A DNA stretch of 64,000 nt, from the NCBI GenBank assembly GCA_030765045.1, contig CM060962.1:209857636-209921635 (forward strand), read 5' to 3'. Source of the DNA: Tenodera sinensis. Lineage: Eukaryota; Arthropoda; Insecta; Mantodea; Mantidae. The notes under the pieces are model-generated. The model was not told the DNA's origin. It searched no databases and was given only the letters and a program-made list of their open reading frames with translations. Made by a program: the position numbers and the translations under genes. Positions 11,207-21,797 of this stretch are shown here, piece after piece (positions within the stretch are counted from its first letter, which is position 1; each line of letters opens with the position of its first letter).

Positions 11207-12365
11207 AATCAAAGTCAAACTTGCTGAATATGTCAAGTATTACAAAAATATATCTGCACCTGAAATGACCCATGGGTAGCTCTCCAAGTGCATCAAGAAG
11301 AGATTCACGTTTTGGCCATGACTTTCTAACGTAGTCAGACTTCTTATCTCTGCTGTCCCACTCGCACAAAAAACAGCAAAATTTGGTGAACCCAAGTTGC
11401 AAACCAAGCAATAAAGCAATGACCTTTAAATCACCACAGATATTCCATTCATATTTTCCATATTGTATTTTCTCTAAAATTAGTTTCATATTTTGATATG
11501 TCTCTTTCATAGCGGCATGCGCTACTGGTATTGATGGAAGTTCATTGCCAATATGTAGCAGCACAGCCTTCAAACTTACTTTAGAGGAGTCTATGAACAA
11601 TCGCCACTCATCTGGTCGGTGTTGATGCCCAAGAGTTTCCATAAGTGAACAAATATTATTACAAAACACAACACTATATTCTTCAGAGAAGTATTCTTTG
11701 AAAACACTATGGCGGCTACGATAACTACTTATTCTTACATCTTTTTGGAGTAAATTCCACCCTTTGAGTCTGGAAGTTAAAACTTCAGCTTGCAGTTTAG
11801 ACAGATTTAAATACCGAATCAGGTCATTAAGGTCTTGCTGATTGGGAAAGTATGGTTCTGATGAACAGCTACTGGCTTCATATGTAAGATCATTTTTATT
11901 TTCATCTGAATCATTTTGAGTTTCAGTTAGGTCAGAATCAGAGTTATCACTTAAGGTTGTATCTACATATACTGGTACGGGGAACTCTTCACTGTGTAAG
12001 ACAGGTCTCAATGCAGATTGCAAATTCGGATACTTAACTGTATATTTTGTTTTAGATGTGATTCCTTTAATATTTGTCAAACAAAAATAACAGTCAGTTG
12101 AATGATCCTTCGGTTCCCTCCAAATCATGGGAATTGCAAATGGCATATGATGTGTACCATTTTTCCACCCAGTCAGCAGTCTAACACACGAAACACAGCA
12201 TGTATTTGGGGCCCAGCTCTTATCAAAATCACCAACTTGACAGCCAAAGTAAAGATGATAACACTTCTTTACAAGTGGGGTCATATTTCACCTCTGAGAC
12301 TTGAAGGTCAGCTCACCACAAATATAGCAGAAATTATCTGCATGATTTACACACTTTCTTGGCAT
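11160..12365 (-). pseudogene. Uncharacterised cysteine-rich protein, one in-frame stop
   Basis: The frame starts at the ATG at 12363-12365 (MPRKCVNHADNFCYICGEL) and runs to 11160. It is interrupted only by a TGA at codon 26; an open frame of 374 residues restarts at 12284. CxxC pairs (CYIC, CVSC, CYFC, CCFLC) suggest zinc binding. Recognisable blocks are AIPMIWREPKDHSTDCYFCL, KYTVKYPNLQSALRPV, an acidic Ser/Asp-rich linker, and YEWNICGDLKVIALLLGLQ...TKFCCFLCEWDSRDK. I know related proteins as multi-copy, unnamed arthropod predictions, probably carried by transposons, but assign no function. The C-terminus after about FSKFDFDYL is made by an inverted repeat, so the protein is likely truncated. 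Confidence 0.65.
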
Positions 12366-12740
12366 GATGAAAACATTAAGCACTGAAATACAACATGCAC
12401 AACATACACAATACACTTCTAAACAGAAAGGAAGGAAATATTTCACTAGTGAACAATGTCACAGTCAGCTCAATACTGACACATCACAATGCCAGACAGG
12501 TCTGAGCATGTCTAAACATGAATGAACCTGCACAGTCTTGTTTTGTGGTGCTTCAGCGTGATATTACAAATAATTTCAATAAATACGGTTTGAGTAAAAT
12601 AGCTACATATGAGGGAAAGGTTCCTATGACAGGTCAAAGAAAACGCTAAAATCATATTTTGAAAAGTAGCTTTCACAGAAAAACTATGCCTGATGGGAAA
12701 ATTCTGACTACATATCTGAATTCAGGATGAAAAAATGCAC
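12366..12740. other. No gene recognised
   Basis: AT-rich sequence between the uncharacterised gene and a LINE fragment. No motif, repeat match or RNA gene was seen. Confidence 0.6.
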
Positions 12741-12744
12741 TAGA

Positions 12745-13955
12745 TTCACTATTCAGCTTTCTTGTGAAAAAAATCTTGTCGACCAGTGTTACAGGTGCTA
12801 TCAAAACCACACCAATAGCAGCTATGGAAATACTAACCAACCAATACCCCATTGAATATGAAATAGAAAAAGCGGCTCTCATTCAACACGAAAAGTTGAT
12901 CAGACTCCCATTCAATACATGGCACAAGAGAAATTTTACACATACACTAAAGACTCAGGAGAGCTTTCTTTCCAAAATTCAAGACATCAAGAAGAATGTA
13001 CACCTTCCTAATTCAAAGGAAAACTTCATATCTAAAGTCAATCCGACACATACATTAGACATCACATGTTATTTACACCTGACAGAAGAAGTTAAGAAAA
13101 GTGATACTCCAACTAGTGTTCTAAAATTATTGGCATTAGAGACAATCCATACTAGATTTCCAGAACATGAATGGCTCCATATTTATACTGATGGATCATT
13201 GATATCAAACCAAGATGGAGCAGGTGCTGGAGTCACATGTCATCTCTTTTCCTATTACAAATCTTTAAGTTATGGAACTACTAACTTTGATGGAGAAATT
13301 GAAGCAATTCGAATGGCCCTACAAAATCTTTTGTATAGAATTTCACATTTTCAGCAAGCAGTTATTCTCTCAGATTCCAGGGCAGCAATTATAGCAATTA
13401 CTTCCAAGTTGTCACCAAAAAACCAAACAATTATAGAAAATTGGAAAATGCTTAGCCATGTAACAGCACTTCAAAAACACCTAGTCTTCCAATGGATACC
13501 AGCTCACTGTGGACTGAGTGGTAATGAGAAAGCTGATTTTCTTGCAAAAAAGGGTACCAGCGGTGTACAAAAATCTATAGTTAATCTACCATTTTATGCA
13601 GCTAAAAGATTAGTCAACTCTGAATTCAAAAAAAATTATTGCAAAATATTACTATGAAAAATCAAAGAATAAAAGATGGGAACTACCAAACATTCAAACA
13701 GTAATTCCTGAGTATCCTCGAAAAACAGCAGTTGCAACCTTCAGGTTGATTACAGGACATGATTGTCTGGCAAAACATTTAAACAGAATTGGGATATATT
13801 CTTCACCACTGTCCTCTATGTGATCTGCAAGAGGAAATGGATCGAGACCACCTTCAAATATGTCCAGCCACTTCTAGTGCCCTTTCCATCAGTGAAAAAT
13901 GTTGGAGAGCAAGAGGATTAATGACTTCATTGTCAGAAATCCAGCATTAGCTAAC
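12745..13955 (+). pseudogene. 5'-truncated LINE, RNase H and C-terminus (second LINE family)
   Basis: The open frame 12764-13657 carries the thumb end (SVTGAIKTTPIAAMEILTNQ), a linker, and a full RNase H: IYTDGS near 13185, DGEIEAIRMAL near 13290, LSDSRAA near 13368 and WIPAHCGLSGNEKADFLAKK near 13495-13550. A single-base shift near 13630 is followed by KYYYEKSKNKRWELPNIQTV, FRLITGHDCLAKHLNRIGI, LCPLCDLQEEMDRDHLQICP and RARGLMTSLSEIQH with a stop at about 13949. A CTAACAACAACATT tail follows. RNase H catalytic residues D, E and D are intact. 5'-truncated within the thumb; no clear TSD. Confidence 0.88.
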
Positions 13956-14018
13956 AACAACATTTTGTAGTGTTCTTAATAATGCACTACTACTAGACTT
14001 GGTACCAAAGGTACAAAG

Positions 14019-14385
14019 TTTAAACTGATATAAAAGAGGTGGAATCAGGACTGAAAAATTCAATGCCATAGCCAGAATTGGAACCATGGATCTTCCGCTT
14101 ATCGAGCGGTGCTCTAGCCATTAAGCTACCATGGGCATCTTGCCAGTACGACATTAAATTCCCCAGCCGATTTGTACCGGCAAGTTAGCCATGGTACCTT
14201 AATGGTTAGAGCAGCCACTCGATAAGCGGAAGATCCGTGGTTCAAATCCCAGCTATGGCATTGAATTTTTCAGTCCTGATTCCACCTCTTAAACATTGCC
14301 CACACATAGCTTGTGTGTTTAAAAACACCAGCATTAAGTTCGTTGGCATAAATAAATCATAATTACCATTTAAACTGGTATAAAA
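14019..14385 (+). mobile_element. tRNA-derived SINE (family S3) with inverted-duplicated head and 17-bp TSD
   Basis: The right half (about 14165-14368) is a normal plus-strand SINE: box A TTAATGGTTAGAGCAGC, box B GGTTCAAATCC, then GAATTTTTCAGTCCTGATTC and an ATAAATAAAT tail. The left half (14036-14164) is the same head in inverse orientation. The whole unit lies between TTTAAACTGATATAAAA (14019-14035) and TTTAAACTGGTATAAAA (14369-14385), a 17-bp TSD with one mismatch. The palindromic unit therefore integrated in one event. Confidence 0.85.
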
Positions 14386-14597
14386 TTTGTGAACACAGAA
14401 ATGCTGTGTATTTTCTCATAATTTCTCTTGGTGAAATTTGCCAAAATAAAGCTGTTAAATTTAATATTGAGAAAAAAATTTTCCTTTGTTCAATTTTCAG
14501 GCATCTAGTGTGACACATCATTGCATTTGATTTCTCAACTAGGTGAAACAGAACTACAAAAGGTGAATTTGAACATGAGTGTCAGCAGACTTTTTTC

Positions 14598-14825
14598 CAG
14601 GGGCGGGGGGGGGGGGGCACATATTGGAAATTTGCAATCATATAACATTAAATCATTATTTTACTGTCAAAATTTATCATATTTGTTGCAGATAACCGTA
14701 TTAATTTGTGCTAAATAAAAATTGTCCTTTACATCAAAATTAAAATAATAGTTTAATAGTCAGTAACTGGCTGCACATTAAGTTCACCAACTTCCAAGGG
14801 GGGGCCGTGTTTCGCGACGCTTGAA
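14598..14825 (+). mobile_element. Small G-rich-ended TIR repeat, copy 2
   Basis: Begins at a 13-G run (14605-14617) and ends GGGGGGGCCGTGTTTCGCGACGC. The internal match to 15302-15560 includes GATAACCGTATTAATTTGTG and CAAAATTAAAATAATAGTTT. The outer TIR is partly lost on the left. Confidence 0.75.
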
Positions 14826-15301
14826 ATTTCAATTACTCTTCCTAACATTGTCAGACTTACTTGATCATCATCTCAAACATCTAAAAAGGAATTGCTCTCG
14901 CTTTGTGGTTACATGAGTCAGTAGGTGTCATTTTGAAAGAATGTGTATAAACTTCTTGATGACACTGAAGTCATACATCTATTCCGTGTATAATCCCAGA
15001 AATTCATTGTCATCTGTTTCTTAGAGCATTGTTGGAAGTCTAACAGCTCTAGTTTTGTGTTGCTTTGTGGCAAACGAGAAAAATGAATTTCATGTTCTTA
15101 TAAAACATCTTCCATGGAAAGACAATTAAGGTAATGGAAAAAATTCTGAAAAAGTATTATGGAGACTCTGTTCCATCATGTGCTGTGGTTCAAAAGTGTC
15201 TCAGAATTTGGATGTGACCATTCAAGAGTGAGAGATGCAGAGTGCACAGGACAGCCAGTTGAAGCCACAAGAGAAGAAATGGTGAAGAAAGTTTGCTATA
15301 T

Positions 15302-15560
15302 TATGATCATGGGCGTCGGCAAACTTATTTCAAGGAGGGTCACATGCTGGAAGTTTGCAATTAATATTAATTCATTATTCTGTTATCAAAAATTATATTA
15401 TTTGCGCAGATAACCTTATTAATTTGTGCTAAATACAAATTGTTTGTTACACCAAAATTAAAACAATAGTGTAATAGTAATTAACTGCACATTAAATGCT
15501 TTAATTTCCGGGGGCCACGGCCCCCCCTTGCCACCCCCCTTCGCGACGCCCATGATCATA
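15302..15560 (+). mobile_element. Small TIR element (MITE) with a perfect 17-bp terminal inverted repeat, copy 3
   Basis: Ends are TATGATCATGGGCGTCG (15302-15318) and its exact complement (15544-15560). The outer TATGATCATA is itself a palindrome, so the target duplication cannot be separated from the TIR. Just inside the right end is a C-rich block (CCGGGGGCCACGGCCCCCCC). Two other copies occur in this window. It has no coding capacity, and the superfamily is unknown. Confidence 0.82.
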
Positions 15561-16538
15561 CTTTATTACGCTGAATGCACCTAAATTGCTACAAGCCTTG
15601 TTATTACAAAACATTTTTCGTTGTGAATGGTAGCCTGCCACGTTAATTTAACACTAAACTGTACACTTATCTTTCATCCAAAATATTATTTAAGAACATG
15701 TGAACATTAACCTTTTTTCTAAGCTAGCAGTCCACCAACGGCATTATATAGTTATAGTGTAAGAAGAAGAAGGGGTTAGGGGAGGAGAAAGAAGAATGGC
15801 GATCGAGCTTATTACTGGAAACGTTACCAAAATGCGTAGGGAATGGTTGCCTATCATGTTAAATTAACATGCCCTTCACAACAGTAAAAGATGTTGAAAG
15901 GTCTCCGTCCGCAACACTGGTAGATGAATATTTTATTTCCTTAGTGTTGTCAGATATATTGGGAGACGATATTATAGGGAAAATCACTGATGGTTGAGAA
16001 ATTTGTCTAATTTCCCAATATTGCTGGATGCCGGTAGCGGAGTACTGTATTTTGAGCGCCGTAAATCTGTGGCAGATGAAGCACTCATTACGTACTAGGC
16101 AAGTTCCCATCTTAATGAATGGGGTATACCTGTAGTTCCCTCGAGGGAGCCTGCAGCACTAGCCGCCTGGTCGGTATCCATAGATGGGTCTGTGGGATTA
16201 CTCAAAAGTAACTCACCAAACCGATTGTCCACAGCAAGTGATAATCGGAATGTCGAAAGTTCCCGACGCTGATGAGATAGTTGATAATTAGAATGTTGAC
16301 GAGACCTGGGAAATTCCAAAGGAGTTGAGAGGTATGATAGCTGGAAAGGAAATAGAATTTTGATAGGAGAACCTCCATTTTGGTAAGCGCGGGCAATACA
16401 GATACAAAGACAGGTATACTTCAACATTGAAGAAACAGGAATACTAGAAGGTGCAAACTGAAGGATCTGCGGGCTAACTTTGTTGGAAATAACTAGCAAA
16501 GTTTCTCCTTTGCCTTTCTATAGCCAATTATATCCTTA
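15561..16538. other. Unidentified sequence with weak minus-strand frames
   Basis: Minus-strand frames at 15859-16110 and 16095-16499 have no recognised domain. GAATGGTAGCC...TTAATTTAACA (about 15630-15660) recurs imperfectly at 15841-15870. It lies downstream of the Gypsy pol fragment (18392-19925) on the same strand and could be its 3' part, but no motif proves it. Confidence 0.4.
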
Positions 16539-16812
16539 CTCTGTGTTCTTGCTGTTGCTGTTGTAGTGTTTAACGCCCGCTTTTACTACTACGGCACCGC
16601 AGGCGGTGACACTGATGACACATGGAATGAAGATGGAGCACCGGTGGAATGAGATGGCGGGGGAAACCGGAGCACCCGGAGAAAACCCGCCCTGACGCCG
16701 CTTCGTCCACCACGAATACCACATGCGGGTCCCTGGGATCGAACCCGGGCCGCCTAGGTGGTAGGCGAGCGCGCTAAACGCTCGGCCACGGCGCCGCCGC
16801 TCTGTGTTCTTG
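16539..16812 (-). mobile_element. tRNA-derived SINE (family S1) with 13-bp TSD
   Basis: Body 16552-16799 on the minus strand, nearly identical to the copy at 5995-6239. Flanked by CTCTGTGTTCTTG at 16539-16551 and 16800-16812, identical. One change in the head (box A region CTAAACG instead of CTAACCG). Few differences between copies suggest recent activity. Confidence 0.94.
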
Positions 16813-17764
16813 AATGGCGTACTCTTCATTATACACAATGCAGCTGCGAGAGTGTGTAGGGTGAGCACTATGACAGTTCACACATTTAGAGATGGAGGTG
16901 CAAGGAGAATTGTGTCGATTTGTTCCTCGCCGAGGACATTAAGGGTGATGCTCACCTGTTATCTCTATATGTCGGAATTCTTGATACAGGAAACAACATA
17001 AAAGGTTGGGAACGTATTATTTACGAACATGCAATATTCACATCCAGCTTTAAGTGTGTTTGAAAGCTGCATAAAGTTAAATGTCAAAAAGGCCTCCTTA
17101 AAGGATTCTATTCTGTGCCTTCTGGCCGCGAGCCTCTTAGCTATACTGACTTCTTGGCTAGAAAGATAGGCGACAGCTTCCACTTCAGAGAGCTCGTCTA
17201 AGGCGGCTGAACTGATAACACCTCGGCAAATATTCAAGGTAGTATTCGGCTCAACAATAACCTCATCGGTTCCAAATTGATATACCTGTGGTAAACGAAG
17301 AGTGTGGTTCATCCTTAGTGTGTATCAATGAATACCCATTGCGTTGCAGGGTACAAATCTAATCGCTGAACCAGCGAGTTTACATAGCGTGGCCTGAACC
17401 ACGAAGATGTTCAAAGAGCTAAAGGTTCTATATAGAGTATCTCAGCGCATGATTAAGTAACGACGAGTGTTATGCTTTCCTGACGCATTAACGCCAAAAC
17501 AAGATCAACAATAGGTCTCTTTTTAGAGATTACTATTTGAAAATCAGTACCAGTTTCCGTTGCTGCGTGGATTCGCTTAATGGAGAGACGCCAATAGCTC
17601 ATCTGTTTCCATGTCAGGTGGAAGGTCATGACGGTTCCGAACGGAGTCTACTTAGCGCCGCCACAGCTATCCTCCAAAACATTAGGAACAAATCTAATTT
17701 ATGGGCAGGGCTATTGACGCTAACCCAGCCCTCGAAACCTGGAGAACCGGTATCTCGGGACCCA
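16813..17764. other. Unidentified sequence; minus-strand open frame of 115 codons
   Basis: The frame at 16965-17312 (minus) begins MNHTLRLPQVYQFGTDEVIV and contains an acidic-to-basic helix-like region (LSEVEAVAYLSSQEVSIAKR). No family was recognised. It sits between an S1 SINE and the MULE-like element, downstream of the Gypsy pol relic, so it may be retroelement-derived. No other feature seen. Confidence 0.3.
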
Positions 17765-18383
17765 GGGAGCACCGGGGCTATGTAAATTGAGTCCATAATT
17801 AGTTGTTTACGATTCTCTAAGCGGTAAGTTGAGTCCGAGTCTTTTTAATCTATGCGGTAAATTGAGTCCGCTGTGATTGGCTATACCGGTCGCAACGCAG
17901 CGCTGTGACGTCAGAGACTATATGTCATGCACCAATGTACAGTCAATAGACATCAGTTTACAGTAAGCAGGTATACCTTCTAGTGCTGTGAACAGATAGT
18001 GAGTGGGCCACTATGGAAGTGATTAGTGAGAAAAATAAAACACTTTTTATTCTTGATGGTTACAAGTTTCGCTTCCATAAATCAATGAAGGATGGAATTC
18101 ATCGGTGGACTTGCTCCTTGAATTCGTGTAAGTGTTACATAGAACTAAGTGAAAATAACGCTATAGTAGAAAGCCTTCAGATTTACAATCATTATAAACC
18201 AGACTTACAGAACGATGTTAACATGACAACATTTTTAACCACACCAACCCGATAAATGGTTGCGCAGTCCTAACTTTGCACAAAGTGGGAGGACAAATTT
18301 TGTCACAGTTACGGGTCGAGGGACCAAATTTACCTACCTTGAAAGTTTAGGAGGGACTCAATTTACCATCCCTGGGAGCACCG
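17765..18383 (+). mobile_element. MULE-like DNA transposon derivative carrying a FLYWCH ORF, 10-bp TSD
   Basis: GGGAGCACCG occurs at 17765-17774 and 18374-18383. Inside these, both ends carry GTAAATTGAGTCC in inverse orientation (left from 17775, right ending 18373), and the word repeats at 17820-17834 and 17852-17866 as subterminal direct repeats. A 9-11 bp target duplication together with a FLYWCH-type zinc finger points to the Mutator/MULE superfamily; this is an inference because no DDE domain is present. It interrupts the Gypsy pol region. Confidence 0.7.
18013..18255 (+). CDS. Small FLYWCH-type zinc-finger protein
   Basis: An 80-residue frame starting MEVISEKNKTLFILDGYKFR. The FLYWCH pattern is visible: LDGYKFRFHKS, then DGIHRWTCSLNSCKCYIELS with Trp, Cys and Cys, and a final histidine in YNHYKPD about 20 residues later. 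FLYWCH fingers bind DNA and are common on MULE transposases, where they precede the catalytic part. Here only the finger remains, ending at a TAA 120 bp before the right TIR. A TATA-like ACTATATG and a possible initiator TCAGTTT lie at about 17915-17960. It could be a truncated transposase or a stand-alone finger. Confidence 0.6.
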   Translation: MEVISEKNKTLFILDGYKFRFHKSMKDGIHRWTCSLNSCKCYIELSENNAIVESLQIYNHYKPDLQNDVNMTTFLTTPTR

Positions 18384-18391
18384 ATCCCAAA

Positions 18392-19925
18392 CTTACCGTA
18401 GTAAATTTCCGGGTAGAAATTTGGAAAATGCGTCAATGACCATGCAAAGATAATTATCACCCCACAATGAACGAGTCAACGGGTCAACGTAATCCATGAA
18501 CATCCAACAAGCGTCCCATAGGATAATATGCAATATTGGAACTAAGACTCTCCAATCGAGTATTCTGCAAAGGTATAGAGATCTTGGGCAGATACGAGCG
18601 GAGAAACTGTACTACGTCTCGATACATATGACGCCAAACAAAATACTGGCGAGTTTTAATGATGACCTTATGCACCTCTAGATGTGACCCAAAGGGTAAT
18701 ATTTGCATTAAGAAATGTGGAAGCAAATTTTTCGTAGGCCATGAAGATGGTGCGTACAAAAGTCCGTTCTTAAACGTATACCATGGGAAAATATTGCCCA
18801 AGTGGCATTGATGCCAATGGGCTCTAGGATTGTATGCTTTTGGTGGTGTTCGGAGATAAACGTGGAGACTGATGGAAAGTCGCGAGAAAATGCAAGAACC
18901 GTCAAAGCCCAATGTACAAGAGCACGGATAGTCTGCGGAGGTTCGGAAAACGTACGAGGAAATGCTTCAGCAACTGGATTTTCTGCACTACGAATGTGAC
19001 TACTATAAAGCGAAATGCGCTGTATTTAACAGCCCATGGAGCATTTTTTCCAGTGTTACGAATATGTGAAAGAGCACACGAGATAGCCTGATAATCACAT
19101 TGGAGGAAAAACAGCCGGTGTTTTAAAAGGAGCCAACATTTGTCACAAATACCAACATCAGCCTATTTCTCAAGTTCACAAAGAGAATACCTAGGTTCCA
19201 CTGGCGATGTACGAGACATGTAAAAAACGGTGCGACGTTCAGTTTTCGGGCCCTGCAATAAGACGGCCATACCCGCGAAACGGGAGGCGTCAGCTTGAAC
19301 TGTAAACGGTTGGTTAAAGTCAAGCATGGCCAAAAACGATGGATTCATAATAGCAGTTCTGAGAATTTCGAAGGCGCGTTGATGTAAAGAAGTCCAACGG
19401 AACTTGGCACCTTTACCACGAAGAACATTAAATGGTTCAGAGATCTGTGCAAAATTAAGGATGAATTTAGAAAAGAAACCTAACATGCCAAGAAACGGCG
19501 CGAGACACTTCGGCATAGAAGGCGCAGGAAAGTTACATAGAGCCAAAGTGCGTTCAGGATCGATGGAAATGCCATGAAAAGGTGTTACATATCCAAGAAT
19601 GGAAATTTGAGAAATCGAACATTTAACTTTCAACGGTGAAAAAGTCAACCCGGCCTACCAAAGGCACTAAAACACCTGACGGAGATGTAAATGTGAAGAG
19701 AATTCAGGAGAGTAAATTAGCAAATCATCAAGGGTCAACTTCGTGGTCATCAGCAAATCATCAAGGTAATTATAAACAAATTTAAACTTAAAATGGTGCA
19801 AAATTTTATCCAAGAGATGTGTTAGTACCTGTGCTCATGTTGAAATGCCAAAGGGCGCACGGACGAATTGAAATAAAGTCCACGGGGTTCATAAAGCAAC
19901 AATAGGCCCCCTGTCTATAGCAAAC
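18392..19925 (-). pseudogene. Ty3/Gypsy pol relic: reverse transcriptase, RNase H, integrase
   Basis: Minus-strand order from 19925: QFVRAPFGIST, then FVYNYLDDLL, the YLDD catalytic box of the reverse transcriptase, near 19755-19785. Next comes the 161-residue frame 19163-19648 with ISIDPERTLALCNFPAPS, FLGMLGFFSKFILNFAQISE and the RNase H start LDFNQPFTVQADAS. Farther on (18484-18912) is the integrase zinc-finger remnant (HLEVHKVIIKTRQYFVWRHMYRDVVQF) and a decayed catalytic core start near 18400-18480 (MVIDAFSKFLP). Many stops. The MULE-like element at 17765-18383 interrupts it downstream. The stretch near 19728-19780 contains a duplicated LDDLL block. Confidence 0.82.
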
Positions 19926-20247
19926 CAGAATACTTGTCTCTGTAAACAAACTCTTTGTATTATCCGCGCGAAAGTAGTTCGCAATCCCTGTCCCTAAAAA
20001 GCTGCTTCTTGCTCTTGCATGTTGCTTTTGCTACATATCACTTAGAGCTGAACATTATTTCATGAACAAAAAGGCAACCTGCGTGAAAATCATTGTTCAA
20101 AACGCAACCTGAAATAACAATTGGATGTTATAAGCTTTCGGAATGCTAAGGCAATGGTGCAATACCCAAATCCGAATCCACCGAAGATGACTCAGCTGCA
20201 ATATTGGAATCAGTCTATTTATATCCCTTGCGCATTTTGGCTACACT
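19926..20247. other. No gene recognised
   Basis: Sequence upstream of the Gypsy pol relic. No gag, LTR or primer-binding site could be identified. Confidence 0.5.
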
Positions 20248-20301
20248 CCGCCTGCGGTGCCGTAGTAGTAAAAGCGGGCGTTAAACACTACAACAACAAT
20301 T
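20248..20301 (+). mobile_element. 3' fragment of SINE family S1
   Basis: About 54 bp matching the 3' end of S1 in the plus orientation: GCCTGCGGTGCCGTAGTAGT, AAAGCGGGCGTTAAACAC and TACAACAACAA. A 5'-truncated copy; the tRNA-like head is absent. Confidence 0.85.
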
Positions 20302-20489
20302 CGCTACAATTTTCACAGAAACGCGTGTGAACTCGGATGTCGTTTTTGTAGTATGCACTACTACAAGCGAGGGTATTTTTCTAATAGGTAGTTGAACACA
20401 CCTTCCTCTGCCATTAGACCTCAAACATCAACTGACTAAATCAGAAGATTTGACCTGAGCTGTACGTGTGCTAGCGTCTTACGAATGAC

Positions 20490-21207
20490 TTGTCATATCA
20501 TATTTTCTGTGTGATGTTTGCTGCAATGATGGCCCAGCGAATCTTTCGGATTATAACATGGAACACCAATGGGTTTCACCGCCGAAAAACCGAGTGCACT
20601 AACTTCATAGCCAAACACCAAATAGATATTGCTCTATTTACCGGAACTCGCCTCGACGAAAGAGATAAGCTCAATATACCGGACATTTAGCCTACAGAAC
20701 AGATCGTGACCGCCGCAGCGGTGACACAGCAATTGCTGTCAAAAGGGGCACGAATCACAACCAAGTCCAGCTACCAACCCTCATCCGAACCGAAGCTACA
20801 GCAGTACACGTTATTATTAATAATCTCCGTAGTCTGGTTATTCAGCTAACCCAAAAAGTGACATGAAAACAGACGATATAGATGCACTACTTAACCATCA
20901 CCCACAGGTCCTCATAGCGGAAGACCTTAATTGTAAGCACACACTGTAGAACTACCTCACCTCCAATATTGTCGGCAATAAACTCCTTTCGCAAGAAAAT
21001 CTGTCCGACTTCGTCATGTACGTCTGAGCCAACTATTCGTTCAAACCAACCGAAACCAGTGCCTAGATATTCTGCACATTTCCATTGCACGCAACATCAC
21101 ATTTAACGTACACATGAACACTTAATGACTTCTTTTCCAATCATCTGTCAGTTCTGATAGCGGCCACCAACTCACTCGCCCATTTGCCTAAACTACCGTG
21201 ACACAAT
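20490..21207 (+). pseudogene. Jockey-type LINE, part 1: endonuclease domain
   Basis: RIFRIITWNTNGFHRRK near 20545 is the classic start of an apurinic-type LINE endonuclease. IAKHQIDIALFTGTRLDERDK follows, with the catalytic Glu of the usual ETRL changed to Gly. Then come YRTDR-type and AVKRGT segments, and LIAEDLNCKHTL near 20915, where the usual GDLN is EDLN. Several stops. The frame continues after the piggyBac-type insertion at 21208-21702. Confidence 0.8.
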
Positions 21208-21702
21208 TTAACCCTTTTATGCCTGGTGTGTATTATAAGATACATCGGATTTTTCCCCTATTTGTACTAGTTTTAACTTTTTTCTGCTATATTCTTGTTA
21301 TACTGTCTGTCACCAATTAAAAATACATATTTGAGACGTTTTGAATTGTAAAAAATTATTTTTTTTTACAATTTATATTGTAGTGTTTTTTTATATAAGA
21401 AAAGAAGCAAAATCCATGCAACCGCAGTCAAATGATACCCCGTCATCATCCACGCGTGCCATCACACTGATTATTTTACGTGGGCCCTCCCCGTCCTTTA
21501 CCACAGGCACATTTGACTGCGGTTGCCGAGACTTGAACTCACTGGCTTTGAGTGCATGGCCAGTGCACTACGTGTTGCCTTAACGATCATGGCTAATCAA
21601 GCCAGCAGGCTGAAGGTGTCCCAGACCGCCTAATCTAAACCGGTTTCGAATTAGAGGAAGAACGGCATAAGTAGCAAAATAATTCAGGCATGAAAGGGTT
21701 AA
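21208..21702. mobile_element. piggyBac-type MITE with TTAA target duplication
   Basis: TTAA at 21208-21211 and 21699-21702 borders a 487-bp element with inverted ends CCCTTTTATGCCTG and (inward from the right) CCCTTTCATGCCTG. TTAA plus CCCTTT is diagnostic of piggyBac. It has no transposase. Internally there is a 17-bp inverted repeat GCAACCGCAGTCAAATG (about 21418-21434, complement at about 21509-21525), and on the minus strand a tRNA-like GAGTTCAAGTC box B near 21530. It splits the LINE endonuclease region cleanly. Confidence 0.88.
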
Positions 21703-21797
21703 ACAAAGCTAACTGGGAGTTATTCTGTTCCACCATTACAGAACTACTCCACACAGGTCCCATTACCTCTGATGCCAAACTAGAACACGCCACTTAA
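21703..21797 (+). pseudogene. Jockey-type LINE, part 2: end of endonuclease region
   Basis: Continues the LINE after the MITE: ANWELFCSTITELLHTGPIT and SDAKLEHAT, the conserved FNKANW-type linker that follows the endonuclease. It stops at a TAA where unrelated sequence begins. Confidence 0.7.

Noticed and set aside
12673..12882. 69-codon minus-strand frame opposite the LINE fragment start
   Set aside because: Shadow of the LINE thumb coding sequence on the plus strand.
15859..16499. Gypsy env or gag remnant downstream of pol
   Set aside because: Position fits, but no signal peptide, fusion, zinc-knuckle or other motif is readable; left as unidentified.
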